From positions 806,001-870,000 of the forward strand of contig NZ_CP084627.1 of assembly GCF_022878925.1 (NCBI RefSeq): DNA of 64,000 nt, given 5' to 3'. The notes beneath the pieces are model-generated. The model ran no database searches, was not told the origin of the DNA, and saw only the letters and a program-made list of their open reading frames with translations. Source of the stretch: Caballeronia sp. TF1N1 (GTDB lineage: Bacteria; Pseudomonadota; Gammaproteobacteria; Burkholderiales; Burkholderiaceae). Below, one piece after another: positions 1-7,819 of the stretch. The position numbers and the translations under genes were made by a program. Positions within the stretch are counted from its first letter, which is position 1. Every line of letters begins with the position of its first letter.

Positions 1-2311
1 CTTCGCGGGCATCTTCCTGATCGTCGAGCACCATGATCGAAAGGCCTTTGAGCGCTTCGGCAACGTTCGCTTTCGGCTCGGCCAATCTCGATGCATCGTC
101 GGCCTCGACGACAGGCCGCAACGGCATGACGGCGACATACGCGAGATGGCCATCGACGTAATTCACCGTGAAACTGCCGCCCGTGCTAGTAAGCGCCTCT
201 TCGAGCCGCGCCGCCTGTTCCTCGGTCAGCGGCGCGGGCTTATTGCCGGGGCCGAGCACGCACAAGCGCACCTGATTGTCTTCGCGCTCCACTCGCAGTT
301 CGACACGCGCGCCGCGCGTTGCCGCGCGAACTTCCGTGCGGCACAGATCGGCGATCACGAACTGCAGCACGCCGGGATCGCCCGTCACGCGAAGATCCGG
401 CTCTGTCATCACCGTGAAGAGATGCACGCCGTGCTCGATGATCTCTTCATGCAGTCCATCCACCACGCCGGCGATCAGCGAGCCGAGTCCTACCGGTTGC
501 GACGATACCTTGCGTTGCGCGTGCGCGAGTTCGCCTTGCTGCGATTGCAGCGACCACATGCGTGCATAGACGCCCGCGCGTTCGATCAATTCAGCATGCT
601 GCCCCTGCTCCACGATGCGCCCGTGCTCCATCACGAGAATCCAGTCTGCATTGACCACGGTCGAGAGCCGATGCGCGATCACAATCGAGGTGCGCCCTTG
701 CGCGAGCCGGTCGAGTTCGCTTTGAATCGCGCGTTCCGAACGGGTATCGAGCGCGGACGTGGCTTCATCGAATACAATGATGCGCGGGTCCTTCAGAATG
801 GCGCGCGCAATTGCAATGCGCTGCCGCTCGCCGCCCGACAGCCGTACACCGCGTTCGCCGACACGCGTCTCGTAGTGATCGGGCAAGCGTTCGATGAAGC
901 CGTCGAGTTGCGCCGCGCGCGCCGCACGCACGACATCGGCACGCGTCGCCGATGGGCGGCCATACGCGATGTTGTAGGCGATCGTATCGTTGAAAAGCAC
1001 CGTATCCTGCGGCACGATACCAATGGCTTCACGCAGACTCTTCTGCGTGATCTCGCCGAGATTCTGTCCGTCGATGGTGATCACACCGGCCGTCGGCTGA
1101 TAAAGCCTGAAGAGTAGTTTCATCAACGTGGACTTGCCCGACCCGCTGCCGCCCACCACCGCGAGTTTCTTGCCCGGGTGCGCGCGAAAGTCGATATCGC
1201 GCAGTATCTGCCGCGCCGGATCGTAGCCGAAATCCACGTGCTGGAACTCGATCTCGCCCGCGCTCACCACGAGCGGCTTCGCGTCCTGTTCGTCGATATC
1301 CTCGCCACGCCGTCCGCGCGCAAGCAGAATCTCGAACATGCGTTCGACGTTCACGATTGCATCGTTGGTCTCGCGAAACACGAAACCGAGCGTGTTCAGC
1401 GGCGAGCACACCTGCACGATATACGCGTTCACCAGCACGAGATCGCCGACGCTCATCGTTCCCGCAACCACGTGTTGCGCGGCAAGCAGCATGACCGCCG
1501 CAATGCCCACCGCGATGATGGTGCTTTGCCCGACATGCAGAATGGTCAACGCGCGTTGATTCGCGGTGCGTGCATGCACCCATTGTTCGAGCACGCTCGA
1601 AAGCCGGCCGCGTTCGACCTCTTCGCTTGCGAAGAGCTTGACCGTTTCGTAGTTGAGCAGGCTATCGACGAGACGGCTGTCGGACTTTGCTTCGAGCCGA
1701 TTGACCGCGCGCTGAAAGCGCATGCGATAGCGCGTGAAGATGAACGTATAGACCGCATAGCACACGAAGGTCACGCCAATCGCCAGCAAAAAAGTCGATG
1801 CATACTGGCTTACCATGATCGCCACGACGGTGCCGATTTCGATCAATGTCGGCACGATCATGAAGATCGCCACGCCCAGCAAAAAGCCGATACCGTCCGC
1901 GCCCTTCTGCACGTCGCGCACCACGCCACCGGTTTCGCGTTGCGCATGAAAACGCGCACCCATGTTATGCAGATGCGCGAACGTACGCTCCGTAAATGAC
2001 GCCACCGTGCGTTGCGTGACGATGCTGAACACCACGTCGCGTGCTTCGTTCAGCACGTCGCCGAGATACCGCATCAGCACGTAAGTGAGGATCACGAACA
2101 CCGGAAACACGAGGTTCGCCGTGGGCCGGCTGAACTCGTCGATGACGTGCTTCAGCATCAGCGGCACGGACACCACAGCGAGGCGCGACGCGATCATCAA
2201 CGTCACCGCGACGAGCGTCTGTACGCGAAATTTCCAGATTGCCTGCCAGAGATCGCCAGCAATGCGGTTACGCAATTGCGAGCGGCTGATTTCGCTTGAT
2301 GCAGTCGACAT
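1..2311 (-). CDS. ABC exporter (Atm1/HMT-like half-transporter) fused to HATPase-like and receiver domains, partial
   Basis: The frame is open from ATG at 2311 to the window edge, giving 770 residues with no stop. An N-terminal six-helix exporter membrane domain covers roughly residues 20-330. The nucleotide-binding domain follows: Walker A GGSGSGKST near 385, signature LSGGERQRIAIARA near 490, Walker B IIVFDEAT near 510 and H-loop IAHRLST near 543. A normal half-exporter would end near residue 590. Here about 180 more residues follow: a segment with the order of a histidine-kinase ATPase domain (GDPGVLQFVIADLCRTEVRA in place of the N-box, VLGPGN in place of the DxGxG box), then the start of a receiver domain, VLDDQEDARE, with acidic pair Asp763-Asp764. 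No H-box is visible, so the kinase-like part looks degenerate. Substrate unknown. The exporter call is secure; the meaning of the tail is inference. The C-terminus lies outside the window. Confidence 0.85.
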   Translation of the reverse strand, partial: MSTASSEISRSQLRNRIAGDLWQAIWKFRVQTLVAVTLMIASRLAVVSVPLMLKHVIDEFSRPTANLVFPVFVILTYVLMRYLGDVLNEARDVVFSIVTQRTVASFTERTFAHLHNMGARFHAQRETGGVVRDVQKGADGIGFLLGVAIFMIVPTLIEIGTVVAIMVSQYASTFLLAIGVTFVCYAVYTFIFTRYRMRFQRAVNRLEAKSDSRLVDSLLNYETVKLFASEEVERGRLSSVLEQWVHARTANQRALTILHVGQSTIIAVGIAAVMLLAAQHVVAGTMSVGDLVLVNAYIVQVCSPLNTLGFVFRETNDAIVNVERMFEILLARGRRGEDIDEQDAKPLVVSAGEIEFQHVDFGYDPARQILRDIDFRAHPGKKLAVVGGSGSGKSTLMKLLFRLYQPTAGVITIDGQNLGEITQKSLREAIGIVPQDTVLFNDTIAYNIAYGRPSATRADVVRAARAAQLDGFIERLPDHYETRVGERGVRLSGGERQRIAIARAILKDPRIIVFDEATSALDTRSERAIQSELDRLAQGRTSIVIAHRLSTVVNADWILVMEHGRIVEQGQHAELIERAGVYARMWSLQSQQGELAHAQRKVSSQPVGLGSLIAGVVDGLHEEIIEHGVHLFTVMTEPDLRVTGDPGVLQFVIADLCRTEVRAATRGARVELRVEREDNQVRLCVLGPGNKPAPLTEEQAARLEEALTSTGGSFTVNYVDGHLAYVAVMPLRPVVEADDASRLAEPKANVAEALKGLSIMVLDDQEDARE

Positions 2312-2436
2312 ATGCAACCATCCCGGAAGTTGAGGGAGGAAGGCGCCTTGAGCGCGGTTAAACGCGGCGCGGTCCGTCGTTCTCTTGCCGGACTTCGGGG
2401 ACATGCGGCAGCAAGGAACGCGCCCGCATGAACCGG

Positions 2437-4833
2437 CTAAAACAGCGCGCCTTGCCCCGACATCAGCGTATCGAAGTCTTCGCGCAGGAAGGGCAGGATG
2501 CCGTCGGCAATCGGCTGTAGCTGCTTCGTCACGTAGTGTTCATAGTCGATGGCCGCATGACGCGCTTCCACCGGCTCGGGACCGGCGAGCGTCATCACAT
2601 AGCTGATCCAGCCGCCGTTCTGATATTGAAGCGGACGTCCGAGGCGCGTGTTGTGTTCGTCGGCACTGCGCGCGGCGCGTACATGCGGCGGAACGTTACG
2701 CTGATAATCGTCGAGGCTGCGGCGCAGGCGCTTGCGATAGACGAGCAGTTCGTCCTGCTCGCCGCGTCGCGTGCGTTCGACGTAATCGCGCACATAGTCC
2801 GCATAAGATTCGCCCTTGAAGATACGCATGTAAAGGTCTTGCTGGAAACGTTGCGCGAGCGGCGTCCAGTCCGTGCGCACCGTTTCGAGACCTTTGAACA
2901 CGATCTCCTCGCTGCCGTCCGCGCGCGCCGTGAGACCGGCGTAACGCTTCTTGCTGCCTTCTTCCGTGCCGCGAATGGTCGGCATCAAAAAGCGCCGGTA
3001 ATGCGTTTCGTACTGAAGCTCCAGCGCGCTTTCGAGTCCGAAGGTCTCGCGCAAATGACCTTGCCAGTATTCGTTGACATGCTCGACGAGAGCGCGGCCG
3101 ATACGCGCAGCATCTGCTTCGTCGCGTGCACGGCGCAGCCACACGAAGGTGGAATCGGTGTCGCCGTAAATCACGCCATACCCGCGCGCTTCGATCAGTT
3201 CGCGTGTACGGTGCATGATTTCGTGTCCGCGCATGGTGATGGATGACGCAAGGCGCGGATCGAAGAAGCGGCAACCGCTCGAACCCAGCACGCCGTAGAA
3301 CGAATTCATGATGATCTTGAGCGCTTGCGAAAGCGGCTTGTTACGTTGACGCTTCGCCGCCTCGCGACCTTCCCACACTTGCTCGACGATAGCGGGCAGA
3401 CAATGCTTCTCGCGCGCGAAACGCGCACCGCGAAAACCGGGCACGGTGGCGGCTTCATCGGTCTCGTGCATGCCTTCCGCGAGCCCGACCGGATCGATCA
3501 GAAACGTACGGATGATCGACGGATACAGGCTCTTGTAGTCGAGCACAAGAACGGAATCGTAAAGACCGGGCCGCGAGTCCATGACGAATCCGCCGGGACT
3601 CGCTTCCTCGGGGACATCGCCGAGATTGGGTGCGACAAAGCCCAGCCGATGCATGCGCGGCATGTATAGATGCGTGAACGCCGCCACCGATCCACCACTG
3701 CGATCCGCGGCCAAACCCGTAACGGTTGCGCGTTCGAGCAGAAACGGCAGCAGGTCGGTCTTGTCGAAGACCTTGGTCACGAGTTCGCAATCGACGAGGT
3801 TGTAACGCGCGAGCGCCGGCTTGTCTTCCTGAAAGCGCCGCTCGATTTCGTCCATGCGTGCATAGGGAGTGTCGATCGCCTTGCCTTCGCCGAGCAGCGA
3901 CTGCGCGACATATTCGAGACTGAACGACGGAAAGTTCCACGTCGCCGAACGCAAGGACTCGATGCCGTCGATCACGAGCCGCCCCGCAATCGAAACGAAG
4001 AAATGATTGCGCTTGATGCCGTGTTCGCGCCATTCCACCGTGCTGCCATCGCGGCCGAGACGTAACGGAACGCCGTAATCGTCCGCGTGTTTCTGCAGCA
4101 CACGCAGATCGAACTGCACCACGTTCCAGCCGATGATCGCATCCGGATCGTGCCGCTCCATCCACTCGTTGAAGCGGCGCAGCATGTCGGCGCGGCTTGC
4201 GCAGTAGTCGAGGTCGAAGTCGACGGATGCATCGGCGCCATTCGCCGGGCCGAGCATATAGACCTGTCGCTCGCCGCAGCCTTCGAGCGCGATCGAATAG
4301 AGTTCGCCGCGAACGCTCGTTTCAATATCGAGCGAAACCAGCTTGAGGTTTGGCCGATACGAAGTTGCAGGCTTGAGTTCGCTGAAGATGTAACCGTCAC
4401 GCGCTTCGCCTTCGAAGGTCACGGGCGCGGTGATGAAGCGCTCCATGAGATAGCGCTCGGGTGGCCGAATATCCGCCTCATAGACAACGATGCCCGCGTT
4501 TTTAAGGGTTTTTTCGAGCGCCAGCAGTTGCCGATACTGTGGGCAGTACAGCCCGATTACCGGTTTTTGGCGAAAGTCCTTGAGCTGCAAGTCGCGCAGT
4601 TCGGCATTGCGCACGCTCGCGACGAGCGGCTCCGCTTTCGCGCGATCTTCGGCGCGGATGAATGCAACAGGCGTCTGCGCGCCGATTCGGATTTTGCGTG
4701 GGCCGTCATCGGTGGCGAGCCAGAACTCGACCTCCATGCCGGCCGGCGTATCGCGCCAGTGGCGCGTCAGCAAAAATCCCTGTTGTGCGGATGACAAAGC
4801 CCGTCCCTTCGAAAAGCGCATGCGGCAAGGCAT
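2437..4833 (-). CDS. polB: DNA polymerase II (family B)
   Basis: A family-B DNA polymerase with 3'-5' proofreading, used in E. coli for damage bypass and replication restart. The 798-residue length fits E. coli Pol II (783). Exonuclease motifs are present: Exo I SLDIETS with Asp169/Glu171, Exo [13 protein letters not shown] and Exo [12 protein letters not shown]. Polymerase motifs follow: [27 protein letters not shown] and [10 protein letters not shown]. All catalytic acids appear intact. The N-terminus [14 protein letters not shown] aligns by eye with the E. coli start region, so the true start may be the second Met (4821) rather than 4833. It lies 125 bases upstream of the ABC exporter on the same strand; a shared transcript is possible but not shown. 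I did not find a LexA box. Confidence 0.95.
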   Translation of the reverse strand: MPCRMRFSKGRALSSAQQGFLLTRHWRDTPAGMEVEFWLATDDGPRKIRIGAQTPVAFIRAEDRAKAEPLVASVRNAELRDLQLKDFRQKPVIGLYCPQYRQLLALEKTLKNAGIVVYEADIRPPERYLMERFITAPVTFEGEARDGYIFSELKPATSYRPNLKLVSLDIETSVRGELYSIALEGCGERQVYMLGPANGADASVDFDLDYCASRADMLRRFNEWMERHDPDAIIGWNVVQFDLRVLQKHADDYGVPLRLGRDGSTVEWREHGIKRNHFFVSIAGRLVIDGIESLRSATWNFPSFSLEYVAQSLLGEGKAIDTPYARMDEIERRFQEDKPALARYNLVDCELVTKVFDKTDLLPFLLERATVTGLAADRSGGSVAAFTHLYMPRMHRLGFVAPNLGDVPEEASPGGFVMDSRPGLYDSVLVLDYKSLYPSIIRTFLIDPVGLAEGMHETDEAATVPGFRGARFAREKHCLPAIVEQVWEGREAAKRQRNKPLSQALKIIMNSFYGVLGSSGCRFFDPRLASSITMRGHEIMHRTRELIEARGYGVIYGDTDSTFVWLRRARDEADAARIGRALVEHVNEYWQGHLRETFGLESALELQYETHYRRFLMPTIRGTEEGSKKRYAGLTARADGSEEIVFKGLETVRTDWTPLAQRFQQDLYMRIFKGESYADYVRDYVERTRRGEQDELLVYRKRLRRSLDDYQRNVPPHVRAARSADEHNTRLGRPLQYQNGGWISYVMTLAGPEPVEARHAAIDYEHYVTKQLQPIADGILPFLREDFDTLMSGQGALF

Positions 4834-4943
4834 GCAATCGAAGTATTTTAATGGCGAGCTAAAAAAACGAACGGCGCGATGACCATGGAGTCAGCGCGCC
4901 GGCATCGAGATAAGAATGAATTACGAGAACCAAAAAAGTAAAA

Positions 4944-5019
4944 AGCGGTAGCGGCATGCTGATTGTCCACCGTCCTTCCGGACGGCCCCCGGAGGATCAG
5001 TTCAGCGCCGCTACCGCCT
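4944..5019 (-). terminator. Rho-independent terminator of flhDC, compound hairpin
   Basis: A 12-base arm at 4944-4955 pairs (one mismatch) with 5007-5018, which overlaps the flhC stop codon. Between them CCGTCC-TTCC-GGACGG (4970-4985) forms its own hairpin. On the minus strand the outer stem is followed by a T-rich run (TTTTTACTTTTTT). This fits termination of the flhD-flhC transcript. Confidence 0.75.
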
Positions 5020-5680
5020 AAGCGGCCTGTGCGACCAGGCCAGCCCGTTGCGGCTGCAAAGCCGCTACGTTGTCGAGTACCAGTTCTTCAAGCTCGGCTG
5101 GCACTTCGTTCTTGACAGACACAGCCTCCAGCGCGGCTTCTTGAATGGCCTGTTTAGCGGCCGCCGCTTTCTTGGTCTTCCCCGCGCGTGACGGCGGCTG
5201 GCAGGCCCCGCACACCACGTTGTTCTGCAAATCATGCTTGTGTGCGACGAACTTCCCGGTGCAGCGGCAGCATTTGGTCATCTGCAGCATGCCCGCGTCG
5301 AAGAAGCGCACAAGGGTCCAGGCCCGGGTGAGATCGAGTACCGCTTCGGCGCCGCTATGGTTGCAGTGCTCGAGATACAGGCGATACCCCTTGGTCAGCG
5401 CGTCGAGATGCGAGCAGCCGGCCTCGTTCTTGAGGAACGTGTAGGTGTTGTAGAACAGCGATGCGTGGATGTTCGCGAGCCAGGTCATATACCAGTCGGC
5501 CGAGAACGGCAGCATGCCCTTGGGCGGCGACGCGCCCTTCACTTCGCGATACAAACGAATCATGCGATCCCGCGAGAGCGTCAGCTCGCTCTCGAGCACT
5601 TGCATGCGTGCACCGAGCTCGATCAGCGCGATGGCGCGGAACACTTCCTGGGCATCTTCAGTGAGGCTCTTCTTCAGCAT
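5018..5680 (-). CDS. flhC: Flagellar transcriptional activator FlhC
   Basis: FlhC is the zinc-containing subunit of the FlhD4C2 activator that switches on the class II flagellar genes. The protein has 220 residues. The zinc ligands fall at Cys137, Cys140, Cys157 and Cys160 (CCRC and CGAC), the positions expected from the E. coli protein. The N-terminal helical part (LTEDAQEVFRAIALIELGAR) is typical. Compared with E. coli FlhC (192 residues) there is an Ala/Glu-rich C-terminal extension of about 50 residues after the zinc site. flhC follows flhD by 18 bases on the minus strand and the pair ends in a clear terminator, so they form a two-gene operon. Confidence 0.96.
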   Translation of the reverse strand: MLKKSLTEDAQEVFRAIALIELGARMQVLESELTLSRDRMIRLYREVKGASPPKGMLPFSADWYMTWLANIHASLFYNTYTFLKNEAGCSHLDALTKGYRLYLEHCNHSGAEAVLDLTRAWTLVRFFDAGMLQMTKCCRCTGKFVAHKHDLQNNVVCGACQPPSRAGKTKKAAAAKQAIQEAALEAVSVKNEVPAELEELVLDNVAALQPQRAGLVAQAA

Positions 5681-5698
5681 GGCTCGCTCCGTCTTTAC

Positions 5699-6016
5699 TT
5701 AAGCGAACTGTTCAGCCGGCTGGCCAGCCAGCAGGATTGCTGCGTGCGTCGGCGCAATTTCCGCGTTCTTGGCGGGCTGCGTCAAAGCCGACAGCATCGA
5801 GTGATCGTTGAAGCGAAATGCGCACAGCAGGTTGTCCGACTGGGCGAGCTTGACGACCTGAGCGAGCGTGAGGCCCGACAACAGATCGGCGAGTTCCGCC
5901 GAAAGACCGAGCCGGAACATGCCGATGGCGCGGTCCTCGCGCAACAGACGCTGCGCGAGCATGATGTACGACAAGTTGATTTCCCGGATCGATTCCAACG
6001 TTTCGCGACCGTTCAT
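5699..6016 (-). CDS. flhD: Flagellar transcriptional activator FlhD
   Basis: FlhD partners FlhC in the flagellar master regulator. The start was set at ATG 6016 (MNGRETLESIREINLSYI), which gives the usual length of 105 residues. It is preceded by GGAAG seven bases upstream, and the protein opens with the conserved FlhD N-terminus. The frame stays open upstream to 6091, but that stretch has no FlhD similarity. Conserved helices SYIMLAQRLLREDR and FRFNDHSMLSALT are present. The upstream region is long and AT-rich, as expected for a highly regulated promoter. Confidence 0.95.
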   Translation of the reverse strand: MNGRETLESIREINLSYIMLAQRLLREDRAIGMFRLGLSAELADLLSGLTLAQVVKLAQSDNLLCAFRFNDHSMLSALTQPAKNAEIAPTHAAILLAGQPAEQFA

Positions 6017-6432
6017 GGTTGCAACTTCCAGTAAATCCCCGATTTCCCGCCGGCTTTGTGCCGATATATTTTTTTGCCTCACCGAACTCAACTCTGCCCG
6101 GCTACGTACATCTGATTTTGTTTCAGTGCGTTACATCTTGTAACAGACACTGTGAAACGGATTCTAAGAAGACTCTGAAGCGAACGCAAGAGCATCTCAA
6201 TAATATTTTGTTGCAAACAACACTTTGCATCGGTAACTTTTTCGCGCCTAAAAAAGCGGCAATATTGACCGCGCCGTTTTTGTCATTCTTTTGGATTGAG
6301 CGCTTAATACGGACGGCTGATTTTTTGTAGGATTAATCGCCGATGCCCGCAAGAACGGCGCTTCCGGCGGTTCGGTTGACACTGGTCACGAGTATTTTTG
6401 AGACGATGAGAAAGCGTTAAAAATCAGTAAAA
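6017..6432. promoter_or_regulatory. Long AT-rich upstream region of flhDC with two dyads
   Basis: About 400 bases with no supported gene, clearly richer in A+T than the flanks. Two dyad symmetries are visible: GTTAC-N5-GTAAC at 6130-6144, framed by the imperfect arms TTTCAGTG and CACTGTGAAA (6121-6157), and TTGTT-GCA-AACAA at 6208-6220. The position upstream of flhD makes these candidate binding sites for regulators of motility. No promoter was assigned. Confidence 0.5.
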
Positions 6433-6467
6433 ATGCCGCGAAGCCGGTTTTTACCGAGTCGCGGCAT
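6418..6467 (-). terminator. Rho-independent terminator after the purine nucleoside permease gene
   Basis: Nine-base perfect arms ATGCCGCGA (6433-6441) and TCGCGGCAT (6459-6467). On the minus strand they are followed by TTTTTACTGATTTTT. They lie 63 bases past the stop of the 6531-7682 gene. Confidence 0.7.
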
Positions 6468-6530
6468 AAGTGGCAATATTTACTTTTATGCAGTTACAGG
6501 TTTGCAACGCCGTTTGAGCAGCGCTCGCGA

Positions 6531-7682
6531 CTAGTGTTGCGGCACGCCTTTACGCCAAGCGCCCCAATGTGTAACGACTTCTTGCACGAATGGGTTACCG
6601 GTCAGATACAAGTTCTGAATTGCGGGTACGAAACCGCCTTGCGCGGAATAGTTCAACAGGTTGTCGGAGGCGGTTTGTCCTTCGTACGGCCGGTCGAAGT
6701 CCGAACCGGCGCGCAAAACCGCAATGCGTGACAGATCGACCCGCTTGATGCTGGCCGCGCGCTTGAGCGCCTCGTATGTCGCGTTGTCTTCCTGCTGCGT
6801 CGTGCAGTAGATGCCTTTGCCATCGGTCAGCAGGCGCGTCCAGTAGCGTGCCCTCTCGCCGATGTATTTACCCGACCACCACGTATCGCCCGCGAGCGTG
6901 TCGCACTGGATCACGTGCGGCGGACGGTTGGCCGGCGCGTAGTTGAACTTGGCGCGCGCGACCTTGGCGTCGTCGCTGTCGGAGAGCGTGACGTTGCGCG
7001 AGATGGCATAGGCGGCATCCGTCAGCGATGCATTGAGGGCAAACACTTCGGTGCGGTAATCGAGCGGTGGCTTTTCGGTGGGCCCCTTCGTGTTGATACC
7101 GAGAAAACCGCTCGGCCAGTCGGCGGGTTTCTCGCGCGCGTCGAGCTCCCATTGAATGCCGAAATCGACCAGATACTTCGCCCACGCCGTCGAGCCGAGC
7201 GTGCCGCGCGCCGGATCGATCCCGGCAATGCCCGCGACCAGAAAGTACGTGCGGCGCAAATCGAAGCGCTCCGAGAACGCGAGCGCCATCATCGATGCGG
7301 CCGCGTTCGTGTGTCCCATGCCGGTTGTCATCACACAGACATCGTCGCGGTTGCAATGGACTTCGGGATAGTCCGGCGAGAGTCCCGGCACCTTGATGGC
7401 CTGCCATGGCCCGAGCTTGTCGAGCCACACCTGGCCTTCCGGACCGAACATGCTGACGATCATCACCTTGACCTGACGGCCACCGCCGCCACCGCCGCCG
7501 TAGCGGTCATCGCTGTCGTGATCGTCGAATTGTTGGGCGAAGGCGCATCCCGTTGCGGCCGTGAGGCTTGCGAGTCCTAAGGCAAACAGGCCCTTGCGGA
7601 CAGTCTTGCTTAACGCGCGTGAAGAAGAACGTGAGGGGAAGCGTGAAGCGGATTTTGAACGTGACCGGGCGGCAATGTTCAT
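6531..7682 (-). CDS. Purine nucleoside permease family protein (NUP), secreted
   Basis: A 383-residue protein of the NUP family, first described as a purine nucleoside permease in Candida; the bacterial members resemble periplasmic nucleoside phosphorylase-like proteins. Family features seen are VKVMIVSMFGPEGQVWLD at the start of the mature part, CVMTTGMGHTNAAASMMAL, FLVAGIAGIDPARGTLGS and CDTLAGDTWWSGKYIGERA. The N-terminus has a long Arg/Ser-rich segment, then a hydrophobic stretch ending CAFAQQ, consistent with a signal peptide. A run of seven glycines links it to the mature domain. A terminator follows. The real activity, transport or nucleoside cleavage, cannot be told from sequence. Confidence 0.85.
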   Translation of the reverse strand: MNIAARSRSKSASRFPSRSSSRALSKTVRKGLFALGLASLTAATGCAFAQQFDDHDSDDRYGGGGGGGRQVKVMIVSMFGPEGQVWLDKLGPWQAIKVPGLSPDYPEVHCNRDDVCVMTTGMGHTNAAASMMALAFSERFDLRRTYFLVAGIAGIDPARGTLGSTAWAKYLVDFGIQWELDAREKPADWPSGFLGINTKGPTEKPPLDYRTEVFALNASLTDAAYAISRNVTLSDSDDAKVARAKFNYAPANRPPHVIQCDTLAGDTWWSGKYIGERARYWTRLLTDGKGIYCTTQQEDNATYEALKRAASIKRVDLSRIAVLRAGSDFDRPYEGQTASDNLLNYSAQGGFVPAIQNLYLTGNPFVQEVVTHWGAWRKGVPQH

Positions 7683-7819
7683 GGGGGGCGTGCTCCTCGA
7701 TAAGGTTCGAACTTCGAAGAAAGCCGCGCCCTGTTGCCATTCGTTTGAGGGGCGCGGCGGCCCGACCGATTATAAAAGCGTCAATAACAAAACAAGCCCC
7801 GCGCCAACCCTTAAAACGC

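Noticed and set aside
146..1117. 323-codon plus-strand open frame
   Set aside because: Antisense of the ABC exporter, same codon register; no domain.
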